DNA of 64,000 nucleotides, from the NCBI GenBank assembly GCA_022226935.1, contig CP092081.1:1264653-1328652 (forward strand), given 5' to 3'. The position numbers and the translations under genes are program-made. This document shows, piece after piece, positions 1 to 7,929 of this stretch (the first letter of the stretch is position 1; every line of letters begins with the position of its first letter). The DNA is from Nitrospira sp. (GTDB taxonomy: Bacteria > Nitrospirota > Nitrospiria > Nitrospirales > Nitrospiraceae). Below the pieces are notes generated by a model. It was not told the DNA's origin, did not search any database, and saw only the letters and a program-made list of their open reading frames with translations.

Positions 1-681
1 GCCAAAATCCAAGAGGGCAATGTCAAAGAGCTGCCGATCGTGATCAAGGCTGACGTGCAGGGCTCCTCAGAAGCCTTGGCGGCGGCCGTCGAAAAAATGC
101 CGGCCGGTGCCGTCAAATTGCGCGTCATGCACACCGGAGTCGGAGGGATTACCGAAACCGACATTCTGCTGGCGGCCGCTTCGAAGGCGATTGTCATCGG
201 ATTCAACATTCGTCCTGAGCCGAAAGCCGCCGCATTGGCGGAGCGAGAGGGTGTGGATGTCCGTCTCTACAGCATCATTTACGATGCCTTGAACGATATC
301 CGTGCGGCCATGGAAGGGTTGCTCGAGCCCACGCTCAAGGAACGGATTCTCGGACGTGCCGAAGTCCGGCAGATGTTCACTATTCCCAAGGCCGGGCTGG
401 TGGCCGGTTGCTACGTGGTGGATGGCGTCATCTCACGCGCCAGCGTCGGTGTGCGTGTGATTCGGGATAGTGTGGTGGTCTACGAAGGGAAGCTGGGCTC
501 GCTCAGGCGTTTCAAGGACGATGTGCGAGAAGTCCAGCAAGGCTATGAGTGCGGTATCACGGTTGAAAACTTCAACGACCTCAAAGCAGGAGACATTATC
601 GAGGCCTTTGCCATCGACAAGGTCGCGGCGAAGCTCGAATCGGCACACCGCGGCACTTCCCCGCAACCTCATCGGGCATGA
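1..681 (+). CDS. infB: Translation initiation factor IF-2, C-terminal part (5' end outside window)
   Basis: The reading frame is open from the first base and has no start in the window, so this is the last 226 residues of a protein normally about 850-950 residues long. The GTP-binding domain lies upstream and is not visible. What remains matches the C-terminal IF-2 domains: the motif VQGSSEAL followed by [13 protein letters not shown] in the alpha/beta domain, then the final beta-barrel that binds fMet-tRNA, ending near [23 protein letters not shown]-2 places initiator tRNA on the 30S subunit and promotes subunit joining. The stop overlaps the next start by four bases (ATGA), which suggests translational coupling. 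The order infB, DUF503, rbfA, truB, rpsO, pnp is widespread in bacteria and supports the call. Confidence 0.97.
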   Translation, partial: AKIQEGNVKELPIVIKADVQGSSEALAAAVEKMPAGAVKLRVMHTGVGGITETDILLAAASKAIVIGFNIRPEPKAAALAEREGVDVRLYSIIYDALNDIRAAMEGLLEPTLKERILGRAEVRQMFTIPKAGLVAGCYVVDGVISRASVGVRVIRDSVVVYEGKLGSLRRFKDDVREVQQGYECGITVENFNDLKAGDIIEAFAIDKVAAKLESAHRGTSPQPHRA

Positions 682-959
682 TCGTCGGGCTGTGTACCGT
701 CGAGTTGTTCATCCCCGATGGGCATTCATTGAAAGACAAACGGCAGGTGTTGCAAAGTTTGAAAAGCCGTTTGCGGGATAAGTTCAATGTGTCGGTGGCT
801 GAAGTGGGGGATCAAGAGTTGTGGCAGAAGGCGATTTTGGGATTGGCCTGCGTGGCGAATGAGTCTGCCCACGTCAACCAGGTACTGGACCAAGCCGTGA
901 ATTTGATTCAGGGGGTGCCCACGATTCAGCTGCTCCGCTCTCGGATCGAGTTGTTGTAA
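678..959 (+). CDS. DUF503 family protein (YlxP-like)
   Basis: This is a 93-residue protein whose start overlaps the infB stop. It opens with [20 protein letters not shown] followed by [23 protein letters not shown]. That pattern is typical of the DUF503/YlxP family, a small ferredoxin-like fold almost always encoded between infB and rbfA. The rest ([16 protein letters not shown], then a helix and a final strand) matches the usual family length. The function is not established. Position among ribosome maturation genes suggests a role in translation or 30S assembly, which is inference. No signal peptide or membrane segment is visible. Confidence 0.9.
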   Translation: MIVGLCTVELFIPDGHSLKDKRQVLQSLKSRLRDKFNVSVAEVGDQELWQKAILGLACVANESAHVNQVLDQAVNLIQGVPTIQLLRSRIELL

Positions 960-968
960 GGCCACGTC

Positions 969-1367
969 ATGACGAAATCGACGTATAGCCGGGCCGAACG
1001 GGTGGCCGATCAGATCCGCATGGAAGTGGCCGACATTTTAATGCGCAAGATCAAAGATCCGCGCGTGCGTTCCGTGACGGTGACCGATGTGGAGTTAACC
1101 AAAGATTTGCGCATTGCGCGTGTCTTTGTCACCACCATGGAACAGAACAAAGACGAGCGGCTGGTATTTGATGGGCTAGCGAAGGCGAGTGGTTTTGTCC
1201 GGGCGGAACTTGGGCGGCGTCTGGCGTTACGGTATCTGCCGGAATTGATTTTTATGAAAGACGTCAGCGGGCCCCGGGCTGATCGGGTTCTAGCGCTGTT
1301 GGACGGATTGCATCAGGATGAAAGTAAAGATGACAGGCTCACTGAATCCCCTCGCGACGATGTCTAG
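969..1367 (+). CDS. rbfA: 30S ribosome-binding factor RbfA
   Basis: The product is 132 residues, normal for RbfA, a KH-fold protein that binds the 30S subunit late in maturation and helps form the 5' helix of 16S rRNA. Supporting sequence includes RVADQIRMEVADILMRKIKDPR near the N-terminus (quoted in parts: ADILMRKIKDPR), VTVTDVELTKDLRIARVFV in the central beta strands, and RYLPELIFMKD with a closing helix. The gene begins nine bases after DUF503 and ends three bases before truB. RbfA and TruB are commonly encoded together. The C-terminal tail after residue 115 is acidic and polar, as often seen in the family. Confidence 0.95.
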   Translation: MTKSTYSRAERVADQIRMEVADILMRKIKDPRVRSVTVTDVELTKDLRIARVFVTTMEQNKDERLVFDGLAKASGFVRAELGRRLALRYLPELIFMKDVSGPRADRVLALLDGLHQDESKDDRLTESPRDDV

Positions 1368-1370
1368 CCG

Positions 1371-2399
1371 ATGATGATCGCGGCGACGGAATCCCATACG
1401 GCTACCATGCTTCAGGATGGCGTGCTGAATGTCCGCAAAGAAGCAGGATGGACGTCACACGATGTGGTCGCCCGTGTTCGAGGAAAATTGCGCGGAATGA
1501 AATTGGGCCATGCGGGTACCCTCGATCCTGCCGCAACCGGGGTCCTGCCGTTGCTAGTCGGCCGTGGCACACGCATCGCTGAATATTTGCTCGAATGGGA
1601 CAAAACCTATCTGGCCGGACTGCGATTGGGGGAAACGACCGATACGCAAGACGCCACTGGAACAGTGCTCCAGCGCTCGCCTATTACGGACTTAACCGAA
1701 GCGCGTATCCGAGAAATTGTTGCTGGCTTTGAAGGCCGTATCCAACAGGTTCCTCCCATGTATTCAGCCGTGAAAGTGGGAGGGGTTCCCCTGTATAAGG
1801 CTGCGCGAGCAGGGAAGGATGTGGCACGCCAGGCCCGTGAAGTCACTGTCTTTCGTTTGGAAGTAGTCAGCATGCAGCTTCCTGATGTGATGCTCCGTGT
1901 GGTCTGCTCCAAGGGAACGTATATCAGGACGCTCTGTGCGGATATCGGAGAAAAGCTCGGGGTCGGCGGGCATATGGCGACGTTGGTACGCGAACGCGTC
2001 GGGCCGCTGATGGTAGAGCAGGCCTTGACCGTCGATGAAGTCGAGACACGCCTCGCCCAGGGGACATTGGCCGGATCAATGCTCACGTTGGATGAGGCGC
2101 TGGTGGGACTTCCAGTCTGCATCATCGGCGGGGAGACGGCACGGAGGGTCGGCCATGGCATGCCGGTGCCGACCGCAGATGTATTGAGTTGGCAGGGCCT
2201 GCCGATAAGTCTTTCGGAGGCCTCGGGCGGAGCCATCCGTATCAAGGACAGGGCTGGACGGTTGTTAGCGATCGGCACCATACCCGCCGGATTAGACGAC
2301 CAGGCGAGAATGCCGGGTGATCTGTCGATTGCGGTGTCAAAGGTATTAGTCACGGACGAATCACAGGGCAGTAGTATTGCGAACTCAATAGAGGAGTAG
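1371..2399 (+). CDS. truB: tRNA pseudouridine(55) synthase TruB
   Basis: The product is 342 residues. TruB isomerises U55 in the T-loop of tRNAs. The catalytic motif HAGTLDPAATGVLPLLVGR is intact, with the nucleophile Asp at about residue 52. YLAGLRLGETTDTQDATG, the KGTYIRTLCADIGEKLG motif and the MYSAVKVGGVPLYKAAR segment are all family hallmarks. The last 80-90 residues form a PUA-like RNA-binding extension. The annotated start is the first of two consecutive ATG codons. About 17 residues precede the conserved DGVLNVRKEAGWTSHD region, so a slightly later start (Met at residue 14) cannot be excluded. rpsO follows after six bases. Confidence 0.96.
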   Translation: MMIAATESHTATMLQDGVLNVRKEAGWTSHDVVARVRGKLRGMKLGHAGTLDPAATGVLPLLVGRGTRIAEYLLEWDKTYLAGLRLGETTDTQDATGTVLQRSPITDLTEARIREIVAGFEGRIQQVPPMYSAVKVGGVPLYKAARAGKDVARQAREVTVFRLEVVSMQLPDVMLRVVCSKGTYIRTLCADIGEKLGVGGHMATLVRERVGPLMVEQALTVDEVETRLAQGTLAGSMLTLDEALVGLPVCIIGGETARRVGHGMPVPTADVLSWQGLPISLSEASGGAIRIKDRAGRLLAIGTIPAGLDDQARMPGDLSIAVSKVLVTDESQGSSIANSIEE

Positions 2400-2405
2400 A
2401 GACGT

Positions 2406-2675
2406 ATGGCACTGGTAAAAGAAGTGAAGACGGAGTTGATGAAGAGTTTTCAGCAGCATGACAAGGATACCGGTTCTCCGGAAGTCCAAATTGCCATTCT
2501 GACGAACCGGATTACGTATCTGACGGAACATTTTAAAATGCACAAGAAGGACCACCACTCCCGGCGTGGATTGTTGACGTTGGTGGGACGCCGCCGCCGG
2601 TTGCTGGATTATCTGCGGCATGTTGAAGAGGGCCGGTATCGCGCCGTGATCGAACGTTTGGGTATTCGTAAGTAG
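2406..2675 (+). CDS. rpsO: 30S ribosomal protein S15
   Basis: An 89-residue protein of exactly the usual S15 length. It carries the diagnostic stretches [39 protein letters not shown] and the terminal [10 protein letters not shown]15 is a primary 16S rRNA binding protein that organises the 30S platform. A GAGGAG ribosome-binding site lies just upstream, overlapping the truB stop region. It is followed by a 160-base intergenic region containing a perfect hairpin and then pnp, the conserved rpsO-pnp arrangement. Confidence 0.98.
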   Translation: MALVKEVKTELMKSFQQHDKDTGSPEVQIAILTNRITYLTEHFKMHKKDHHSRRGLLTLVGRRRRLLDYLRHVEEGRYRAVIERLGIRK

Positions 2676-2688
2676 TCGGGTGATCGAA

Positions 2689-2714
2689 TCGGCCGCCACG
2701 AGTGTGGCGGCCGA
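2689..2714 (+). promoter_or_regulatory. rpsO-pnp intergenic hairpin
   Basis: A perfect 11-bp inverted repeat (left arm 2689-2699, right arm 2704-2714) flanks a GAGT tetraloop. The stem is GC-rich but is not followed by a run of T, so it does not look like an intrinsic terminator. It lies in the leader of pnp. In enterobacteria pnp mRNA is cleaved in such a stem by RNase III and then autoregulated by PNPase. A similar role here is inference. It could instead protect the rpsO 3' end. Confidence 0.65.
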
Positions 2715-2835
2715 ACCATTGTCCCCGCAGGTGAACACTGAAACAAGTTCAAACGCACGAACCTGTGCAGGTTTCGCATTCGAATTGAGCTTATCTCTGT
2801 GGGCATCTGTGGGATTTAACCGGAGGAGACCATAG

Positions 2836-4953
2836 ATGAAACAAGTTGTAGATATCGAGCTGGCCGGTCGCCGCTTGACGCTGGAGACCGGCCGTATTGC
2901 CAAGCAGGCAGACGGTGCGATTTGGGCCACATATGGCGACACCGTGGTGCTCGCCACGGCTGTCGCCTCACAAACCGCGAAGCCTGGCGTAGATTTTCTT
3001 CCCCTGACGGTGGATTACCAGGAAAAGACCTACGCAGCGGGTAAGATTCCCGGCGGGTATTTCAAGCGGGAAGGACGACCCTCCGAGCGGGAAGTGCTCA
3101 CCAGCCGGTTGATCGATCGTCCGCTGCGCCCCCTCTTTCCCGAAGGCTACTATTTCGAAACCCAAGTCATCACCTCCGTGCTTTCGGCCGATAAGACCGG
3201 CGTGTCCGATGTGATTGCGATCACCGCTGCATCCGCTGCGTTGGCCATCTCGTCCATCCCATTTAATGGCCCCATCGCCGGTGTCAAAATTGGTCGCGTC
3301 AACGGCCAGTTTGTCGTAAATCCCGACTTGGAAACGCTTGAGACGAGTGATCTGCATCTCGTCGTGGCGGGAACTGCCGATGCGGTGATGATGGTCGAAG
3401 CGGGGGCCAATGAATTGCCTGAAGCGACCATGCTGGAAGCGATCGAGTTGGCGCACAGCGAGATCAAGAAAATCGTCGCGAAGATCGAAGAACTCCGTGC
3501 CCTGGCCGGTAAGCCGAAGCGGGTGGTGACTCAAGAACCGATCGATGCTGCTTTGGCCGAACAAGTCCGTAAGCTGGTGGCGGGACCGATTCGTGAAGCC
3601 ATTTTGATTCCGAATAAGAGTGCACGGCAGGAGCGATTGGATCAGGTCTTGTCGGAGACGCTTGCTGCGCTGAAATCGGACGAGCCAAACCGGGACCGGC
3701 ATGTCAAAATCATTTTCCACGGGTTGGAGTACACCGAAGTTCGCAACATGATTCTCGAAAAGCGGGTGCGTGCCGATGGGCGCGGTCCATCGGACATTCG
3801 CCCGATCACGTGCGAAGTGAGTGTGCTGCCGCGAGCGCACGGGTCGGCGGTGTTTACCCGCGGAGAAACCCAAAGTTTAGCGGTGGTGACGTTGGGGACG
3901 ACAGATGATGAACAGCGCATCGACGCCCTGGAGGGCGAGTACATGCGCACCTTCATGCTGCACTACAATTTCCCGCCTTTCAGTGTCGGCGAGGCGCGGC
4001 CGTTGCGATCTCCGGGGCGCCGCGAAGTCGGGCACGGGGCTCTGGCGGAGCGGGCATTGAAGTCGATCATTCCCGGCAAGGATAAGTTCCCCTACACGGT
4101 TCGGATCGTGTCCGAAATTCTTGAATCCAACGGCTCCTCTTCCATGGCCACGGTCTGCGGCGGCACGCTGGCGTTGCTGGACGCGGGTGTGCCGATCAAG
4201 GAACCGGTGGCGGGTATCGCGATGGGCCTGATCAAGGAAGGTGATCAGGTCTTGGTGCTCTCAGACATTCTCGGGCTAGAAGATCATTTGGGCGATATGG
4301 ACTTCAAGGTGACGGGGACAAAAAACGGCGTCACCGCACTGCAGATGGACATCAAGATCGGGGGCATCGATGCCGCATTGATGCGTGAAGCGCTGGCGCA
4401 AGCCAAGGCCGGCAGACTGCATATTCTGGGATGCATGGCGCAGGCGTTGACGGCTCCTAGGACGAAGTTGTCCGCCTTCGCTCCACGCATATTCCCGATG
4501 AAGATCAAGCAGGACAAGATCCGAGACGTCATCGGCCCGGGTGGAAAAATGATCCGCAGCATCATCGCGGAAACCGGTGTGAAGATCAATGTCGAAGACA
4601 CGGGCGATGTGACGATCGCGTCCTCGGACGAAGCCTCGGCACAGAAGGCCATCGATATGATCAAGCGCCTGACCGAAGAAGTCGAAGTCGGCAAGATTTA
4701 TCTGGGGACCGTTCGGAAAATTATGGATTTCGGGGCTTTCGTCGAGGTACTTCCGGGCACGGATGGCCTGGTCCACATCTCTCAGCTCGCCCATCATCGC
4801 GTGAAGGCGGTGACCGATGAGGTGTCGGAAGGGGACCAGATCCAGGTGAAAGTGTTGGAAATCGATAAGCAGGGGAAAATTCGTTTGAGTCGGAAAGAAG
4901 CGATGCCGGCGCCCGCGGGGTCTCCCGCCACCGAACCGACTCCCGCAGGATAA
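2836..4953 (+). CDS. pnp: Polyribonucleotide nucleotidyltransferase (PNPase)
   Basis: The product is 705 residues, standard length. PNPase is a trimeric 3'-5' phosphorolytic exoribonuclease of the RNA degradosome. In order: first RNase PH domain (VDFLPLTVDYQEKTYAAGKI, FKREGRPSEREVL), a helical linker, second RNase PH domain (RADGRGPSDIRPI, GSAVFTRGETQSLAVVTLGT), KH domain (IRDVIGPGGKMIRSI) near residue 560, and S1 domain (GKIYLGTVRKIMDFGAFVEV) near residue 620. All catalytic landmarks look intact. The start is preceded by a GGAGGA site. The M16 peptidase gene begins six bases after the stop and is probably cotranscribed. Confidence 0.98.
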   Translation: MKQVVDIELAGRRLTLETGRIAKQADGAIWATYGDTVVLATAVASQTAKPGVDFLPLTVDYQEKTYAAGKIPGGYFKREGRPSEREVLTSRLIDRPLRPLFPEGYYFETQVITSVLSADKTGVSDVIAITAASAALAISSIPFNGPIAGVKIGRVNGQFVVNPDLETLETSDLHLVVAGTADAVMMVEAGANELPEATMLEAIELAHSEIKKIVAKIEELRALAGKPKRVVTQEPIDAALAEQVRKLVAGPIREAILIPNKSARQERLDQVLSETLAALKSDEPNRDRHVKIIFHGLEYTEVRNMILEKRVRADGRGPSDIRPITCEVSVLPRAHGSAVFTRGETQSLAVVTLGTTDDEQRIDALEGEYMRTFMLHYNFPPFSVGEARPLRSPGRREVGHGALAERALKSIIPGKDKFPYTVRIVSEILESNGSSSMATVCGGTLALLDAGVPIKEPVAGIAMGLIKEGDQVLVLSDILGLEDHLGDMDFKVTGTKNGVTALQMDIKIGGIDAALMREALAQAKAGRLHILGCMAQALTAPRTKLSAFAPRIFPMKIKQDKIRDVIGPGGKMIRSIIAETGVKINVEDTGDVTIASSDEASAQKAIDMIKRLTEEVEVGKIYLGTVRKIMDFGAFVEVLPGTDGLVHISQLAHHRVKAVTDEVSEGDQIQVKVLEIDKQGKIRLSRKEAMPAPAGSPATEPTPAG

Positions 4954-4959
4954 TCGATC

Positions 4960-6213
4960 GTGTATCGCAAGATCGTTCTCGACAACAAGTTGCGGGTCGT
5001 GGCCGAATTACTGCCGACGTTGAAGTCCGTCACGATCGGGATTTGGGTCAATGTCGGCTCCCGCGACGAGCAGCCGGGCGAGGAGGGGCTGTCTCACTTC
5101 CTGGAGCATATGTTTTTCAAGGGGACGCGAAGCCGATCGGCGACGCAGATTTCCCGTGAAATCGATGCGCTGGGCGGAGAGATGAACGCCTTCACGACTC
5201 GCGAGACGACGACGTTTTATGTGAAAGTGCTCGATCAGCAATTAGAGGCAGCGCTGGAGCTCCTTTCCGACCTGTTCTACCGTTCGCGGTTTGAGTCCAA
5301 GGAAGTCGAAAAAGAAAAGCAAGTGGTGCTGGAAGAGATCCGAATGGTTCAGGACGATCCGGAGGATCTCGTTCAAGAACTCCACATGAAGCATACTCTC
5401 GGCAGCCATCCGTTAGGCCGGCCTATCCTGGGGCAAGCTCCGAGAATCCAAGCATTGGGTCGTCATGACCTGGTTTCTTATGTCAGTTCTCACTACGACC
5501 CTGAGCGCACAGTCGTCGCAGTCGCGGGAAACTTTACCTGGAAACGCCTCGAACAACTCCTGGCTCGCTACTTCTCCGCCCCTCACAAAGGCGTCGCGGT
5601 CAAGCAGAGTCGGCGGCCTCCTGAGGTCCGTGGAGGAGTGCTGGTGAAACGTAAAGCGCTTGAACAGGTCCATCTCTGCTTGGGCCTGCAGGGATTGGGT
5701 GCCGGCCATAAGGATCGGTATGCAGCCCATGCGCTCAATGGAGTGCTGGGCGGAAGCGTGAGCTCGCGCCTGTTTCAGGAAGTGAGAGAGAAGCGCGGTC
5801 TCGTGTATTCGATTTATTCGTTCCTGTCCACCTACTCGGACGGCGGGATGACGACGGTGTACGCCGGCACGCGCCCTAAAGAGGTGGAGCGTGTCGTCAA
5901 GGTTGTGTGTCGAGAGCTGAAGAAGCTCCGTAGCAAGGGCATCGATGCAAAAGATCTGGCCCGCGTGAAGAATCAAATGAAGGGCAGTCTCATGCTTAGC
6001 CTGGAAAGCTCGCATAGCCGGATGAGTAAACTGGCGAAGGATGAGTTGACGCAAGGGAGCCATGTCTCGCTCGAACAGATGATCGGTGAGATTGATCGTG
6101 TTACGACTGATCAGGTCTATCGTGTGGCCCAGACCTTGTTGGATCAGCGGTGTCTCGCCATCACGGCGCTTGGGCCCATACCGGCGAATAGCCTTCAGTC
6201 GTTTGCGTCATAA
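4960..6213 (+). CDS. M16 family zinc peptidase (pitrilysin / processing-peptidase type)
   Basis: The product is 417 residues and begins with GTG. The inverted zinc motif HFLEH is at about residues 46-50 (His46, His50 and general-base Glu49), and the downstream Glu ligand lies in the region KEKQVVLEEIRMVQDDPEDL. The glycine-rich segment NGVLGGSVSSRLFQEVREKR and the C-terminal domain RGLVYSIYSF match the two-domain M16B architecture related to mitochondrial processing peptidase. It has no signal peptide, so it probably acts in the cytoplasm, although M16 partners are sometimes exported. The position directly after pnp is common in bacteria such as Bacillus (mlpA/ymxG). The natural substrate is unknown. 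Confidence 0.92.
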   Translation: MYRKIVLDNKLRVVAELLPTLKSVTIGIWVNVGSRDEQPGEEGLSHFLEHMFFKGTRSRSATQISREIDALGGEMNAFTTRETTTFYVKVLDQQLEAALELLSDLFYRSRFESKEVEKEKQVVLEEIRMVQDDPEDLVQELHMKHTLGSHPLGRPILGQAPRIQALGRHDLVSYVSSHYDPERTVVAVAGNFTWKRLEQLLARYFSAPHKGVAVKQSRRPPEVRGGVLVKRKALEQVHLCLGLQGLGAGHKDRYAAHALNGVLGGSVSSRLFQEVREKRGLVYSIYSFLSTYSDGGMTTVYAGTRPKEVERVVKVVCRELKKLRSKGIDAKDLARVKNQMKGSLMLSLESSHSRMSKLAKDELTQGSHVSLEQMIGEIDRVTTDQVYRVAQTLLDQRCLAITALGPIPANSLQSFAS

Positions 6214-6349
6214 TCGATCACGCGCATCGAGGTGGTTCGGCAACTGGTGAGTGAGGGAAGCCTAGCGGCGTGGTTCAAACCGCCTAACTAATTGATCAGA
6301 CAGAACTTTGATCATGTCGCCAGCAATGGAATTTTCGAAAAACATTTTC

Positions 6350-6378
6350 TTGACACGTTTGGTGGATTTAAGTACCAT
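6350..6378 (+). promoter_or_regulatory. Sigma-70 type promoter for the secreted-protein pair
   Basis: A perfect -35 hexamer TTGACA at 6350-6355 is followed by a 17-base spacer and a -10 hexamer TACCAT at 6373-6378 (four of six consensus). Transcription would start near 6385, leaving a leader of about 190 bases before the gene at 6575. This is one of the best promoter matches in the window. Confidence 0.7.
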
Positions 6379-6574
6379 GGCCGCGTTTTCATCCTATACG
6401 TTCGAATTCATTTCGACTGCATTACAGGGGAAGGTAAGCAGAGAGAAAGGGGGTGTGTGTCGCACTTCCTCCTGCTAGCGCGTTCTCTGAATTTTTTTGT
6501 TTTCTTGAACTCTTTTTTTGGATACTGTGATTCAACGGTTCTCTGGTCATCATTTTTCCAAGGAGGGTAGGGTT
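6379..6574 (+). other. Long 5' leader region without a supported gene
   Basis: Between the promoter and the start at 6575 there is no convincing gene. The stretch has an A/G-rich patch near 6430-6450 and then T-rich runs at about 6490-6521. It ends with a near-perfect ribosome-binding site AAGGAGGG at 6560-6567, seven bases before the ATG. The long untranslated leader could carry post-transcriptional control, but no known riboswitch consensus was recognised. Confidence 0.45.
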
Positions 6575-7087
6575 ATGAATAGGGTCGGAATTCTAGCCGC
6601 ACTTGCAGTCTCCTCCGTTGTCGGCTTGTTGACCGCCGGTGTCTCAATGGCGGCCGACGCTCCAGCCGGGGGCGGGCCCAGCGAAGTCACCACAGGCAGT
6701 GGTAAGTTTTTCAAGGGCGAACCCACGAATACCTTAAAGGGTCGCGTGTGGTCGCAGTGGGCCGACAATCCCGACGGCGAAATTTTGTTCGGCATTCAAT
6801 ATTGGAACACGGGCGATCCCGCATCAGGTGAGGGTGGTGGGCGTTCCTCAACCTCCATGGATGTGAAGCCGCCGGATCCTCTCTTCACGTGCTGCGCCTG
6901 GGGCTACACCGGTGGCACGGACAAGAATAATCCGTATGCTGGTTGGCACCATGCTCAGACCACGGTTCGGTTGGCCGTGAAGGACAAGGGCTTGATGGAT
7001 CAGCTCATCAAGGCTTCGCAAGAGCTCGTGGCGATGGAAGTGACCCTCGACGGTCGCACGATTACCGGTTTCAAAGTATTGAAGTAA
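6575..7087 (+). CDS. Secreted protein of unknown function (first of a pair)
   Basis: The product is 170 residues if translation begins at the ATG placed after the AAGGAGGG site. An in-frame start 57 bases upstream has no such site. Residues 1-27 form a signal peptide (MNRVGILAALAV, hydrophobic core, then VSMA before ADAPAG), so the protein is exported. The mature part has TNTLKGRVWSQW, a Cys-Cys pair in LFTCCAWGYTGG, and ends in DGRTITGFKVLK. No known domain was recognised. It shares short motifs with the product of the next gene (TLKGRV versus TLQGRV, ITGFKVLK versus ITSVKKL), which suggests distant paralogy. The strong promoter, optimal ribosome-binding site and downstream terminator suggest high expression. 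Confidence 0.75.
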   Translation: MNRVGILAALAVSSVVGLLTAGVSMAADAPAGGGPSEVTTGSGKFFKGEPTNTLKGRVWSQWADNPDGEILFGIQYWNTGDPASGEGGGRSSTSMDVKPPDPLFTCCAWGYTGGTDKNNPYAGWHHAQTTVRLAVKDKGLMDQLIKASQELVAMEVTLDGRTITGFKVLK

Positions 7088-7144
7088 ATTTTATTCGCGA
7101 GGCGACATTCTTGAGACTCTTTTGTCTTCTTTAAGGAGGATGTG

Positions 7145-7819
7145 ATGATGAAGCTTCAAAAGCAAGGGTGGACCTTCATGGCTGCCGCAGCTTTGGTGGT
7201 AAGTTTTGCCTCCACTGCGCTGGCCATCGAGGCGTTCCAGGAGAGATTTGAGTGGGGAGATCTGAGCAAGCCCACCACGTTGCAGGGCCGAGTGATCATC
7301 TTGGATCCGTATGATGAAGCCGTGTGGCTCAACATTGCGGTGTTCGGTGGCAACGCCGAAAGCGGATTGTGGTGGCAGAGAGTCCATCCCGGAAAGAACC
7401 TCAAGTTCTACCCTGCGGATAAGAATGTGTGGGAACAGCTGAAGTCCATGGCCCGTGCGCATTCCGGACCGGCTGCGGCAAAGGAAGTGCCCCCTGGATC
7501 TCCGACGACGTTGGTGGAGTTTGTGGCGCAGGAGACCGAGCAGAATCATCGGGTGATCACGTCCGTGAAAAAGCTCAATGACAATGCCGGCGAAATGGGC
7601 AAGCCAAAGAGCATTTCTTCTCTTCGTTTGAAGGATTGCGAAGGCAAGAACGAAGTCGACTCAGCTTGCTATGCGGCGAAGCAGGCGTTAAATACGTCTC
7701 CGAAGACGCCAGATGGAGCGATGCTTCCTCTGCAATATGATGTGTTGTTGCCGGATGGTAAGCCACTGGCGAACTTGATTCCCTGGACGGCCCACTACAA
7801 CCGGGGTAGCAAGCACTAA
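7145..7819 (+). CDS. Secreted protein of unknown function (second of the pair)
   Basis: The product is about 224 residues. Three consecutive codons can start it: GTG 7142, ATG 7145 and ATG 7148. The AGGAGG site at 7134-7139 favours one of the two ATGs. A signal peptide covers about 25 residues (MAAAALVVSFASTALA then IEAFQE). The mature protein contains TTLQGRVIILDPYDEAVWLN, a Trp-Trp pair in SGLWWQRVHPG, and a two-Cys segment LKDCEGKNEVDSACYAAKQ that could form a disulfide. No family was recognised. It lies 57 bases after the previous secreted protein and shares small motifs with it. The two likely form one transcript ending at the terminator near 7880. Confidence 0.75.
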   Translation: MMKLQKQGWTFMAAAALVVSFASTALAIEAFQERFEWGDLSKPTTLQGRVIILDPYDEAVWLNIAVFGGNAESGLWWQRVHPGKNLKFYPADKNVWEQLKSMARAHSGPAAAKEVPPGSPTTLVEFVAQETEQNHRVITSVKKLNDNAGEMGKPKSISSLRLKDCEGKNEVDSACYAAKQALNTSPKTPDGAMLPLQYDVLLPDGKPLANLIPWTAHYNRGSKH

Positions 7820-7849
7820 GTTCTAGCGCGTTATTGCGCTCGAGAAAGA

Positions 7850-7883
7850 AGGCGACACTCCGAAAGGGGTGTCGCCTTTTTCT
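7850..7883. terminator. Intrinsic terminator, probably bidirectional
   Basis: A 12-bp stem (7850-7861 pairing with 7866-7877, one G-T wobble) encloses a GAAA tetraloop and is followed on the plus strand by TTTTTCTTTG. On the minus strand the stem is followed by a T-rich stretch (complement of the GAGAAAGAA at about 7841-7850). It therefore can end both the secreted-protein transcript and the mutS transcript, which converge here. Confidence 0.85.
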
Positions 7884-7929
7884 TTGTTCGGGAGCGTGCG
7901 CTAGACGAAACGGTTCGATGGGGAAATCG

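Noticed and set aside
6292..6570. 92-codon plus-strand open frame upstream of the first secreted protein
   Set aside because: It spans the promoter and the T-rich leader, has no ribosome-binding site and no recognisable composition, and overlaps the leader of the next gene.
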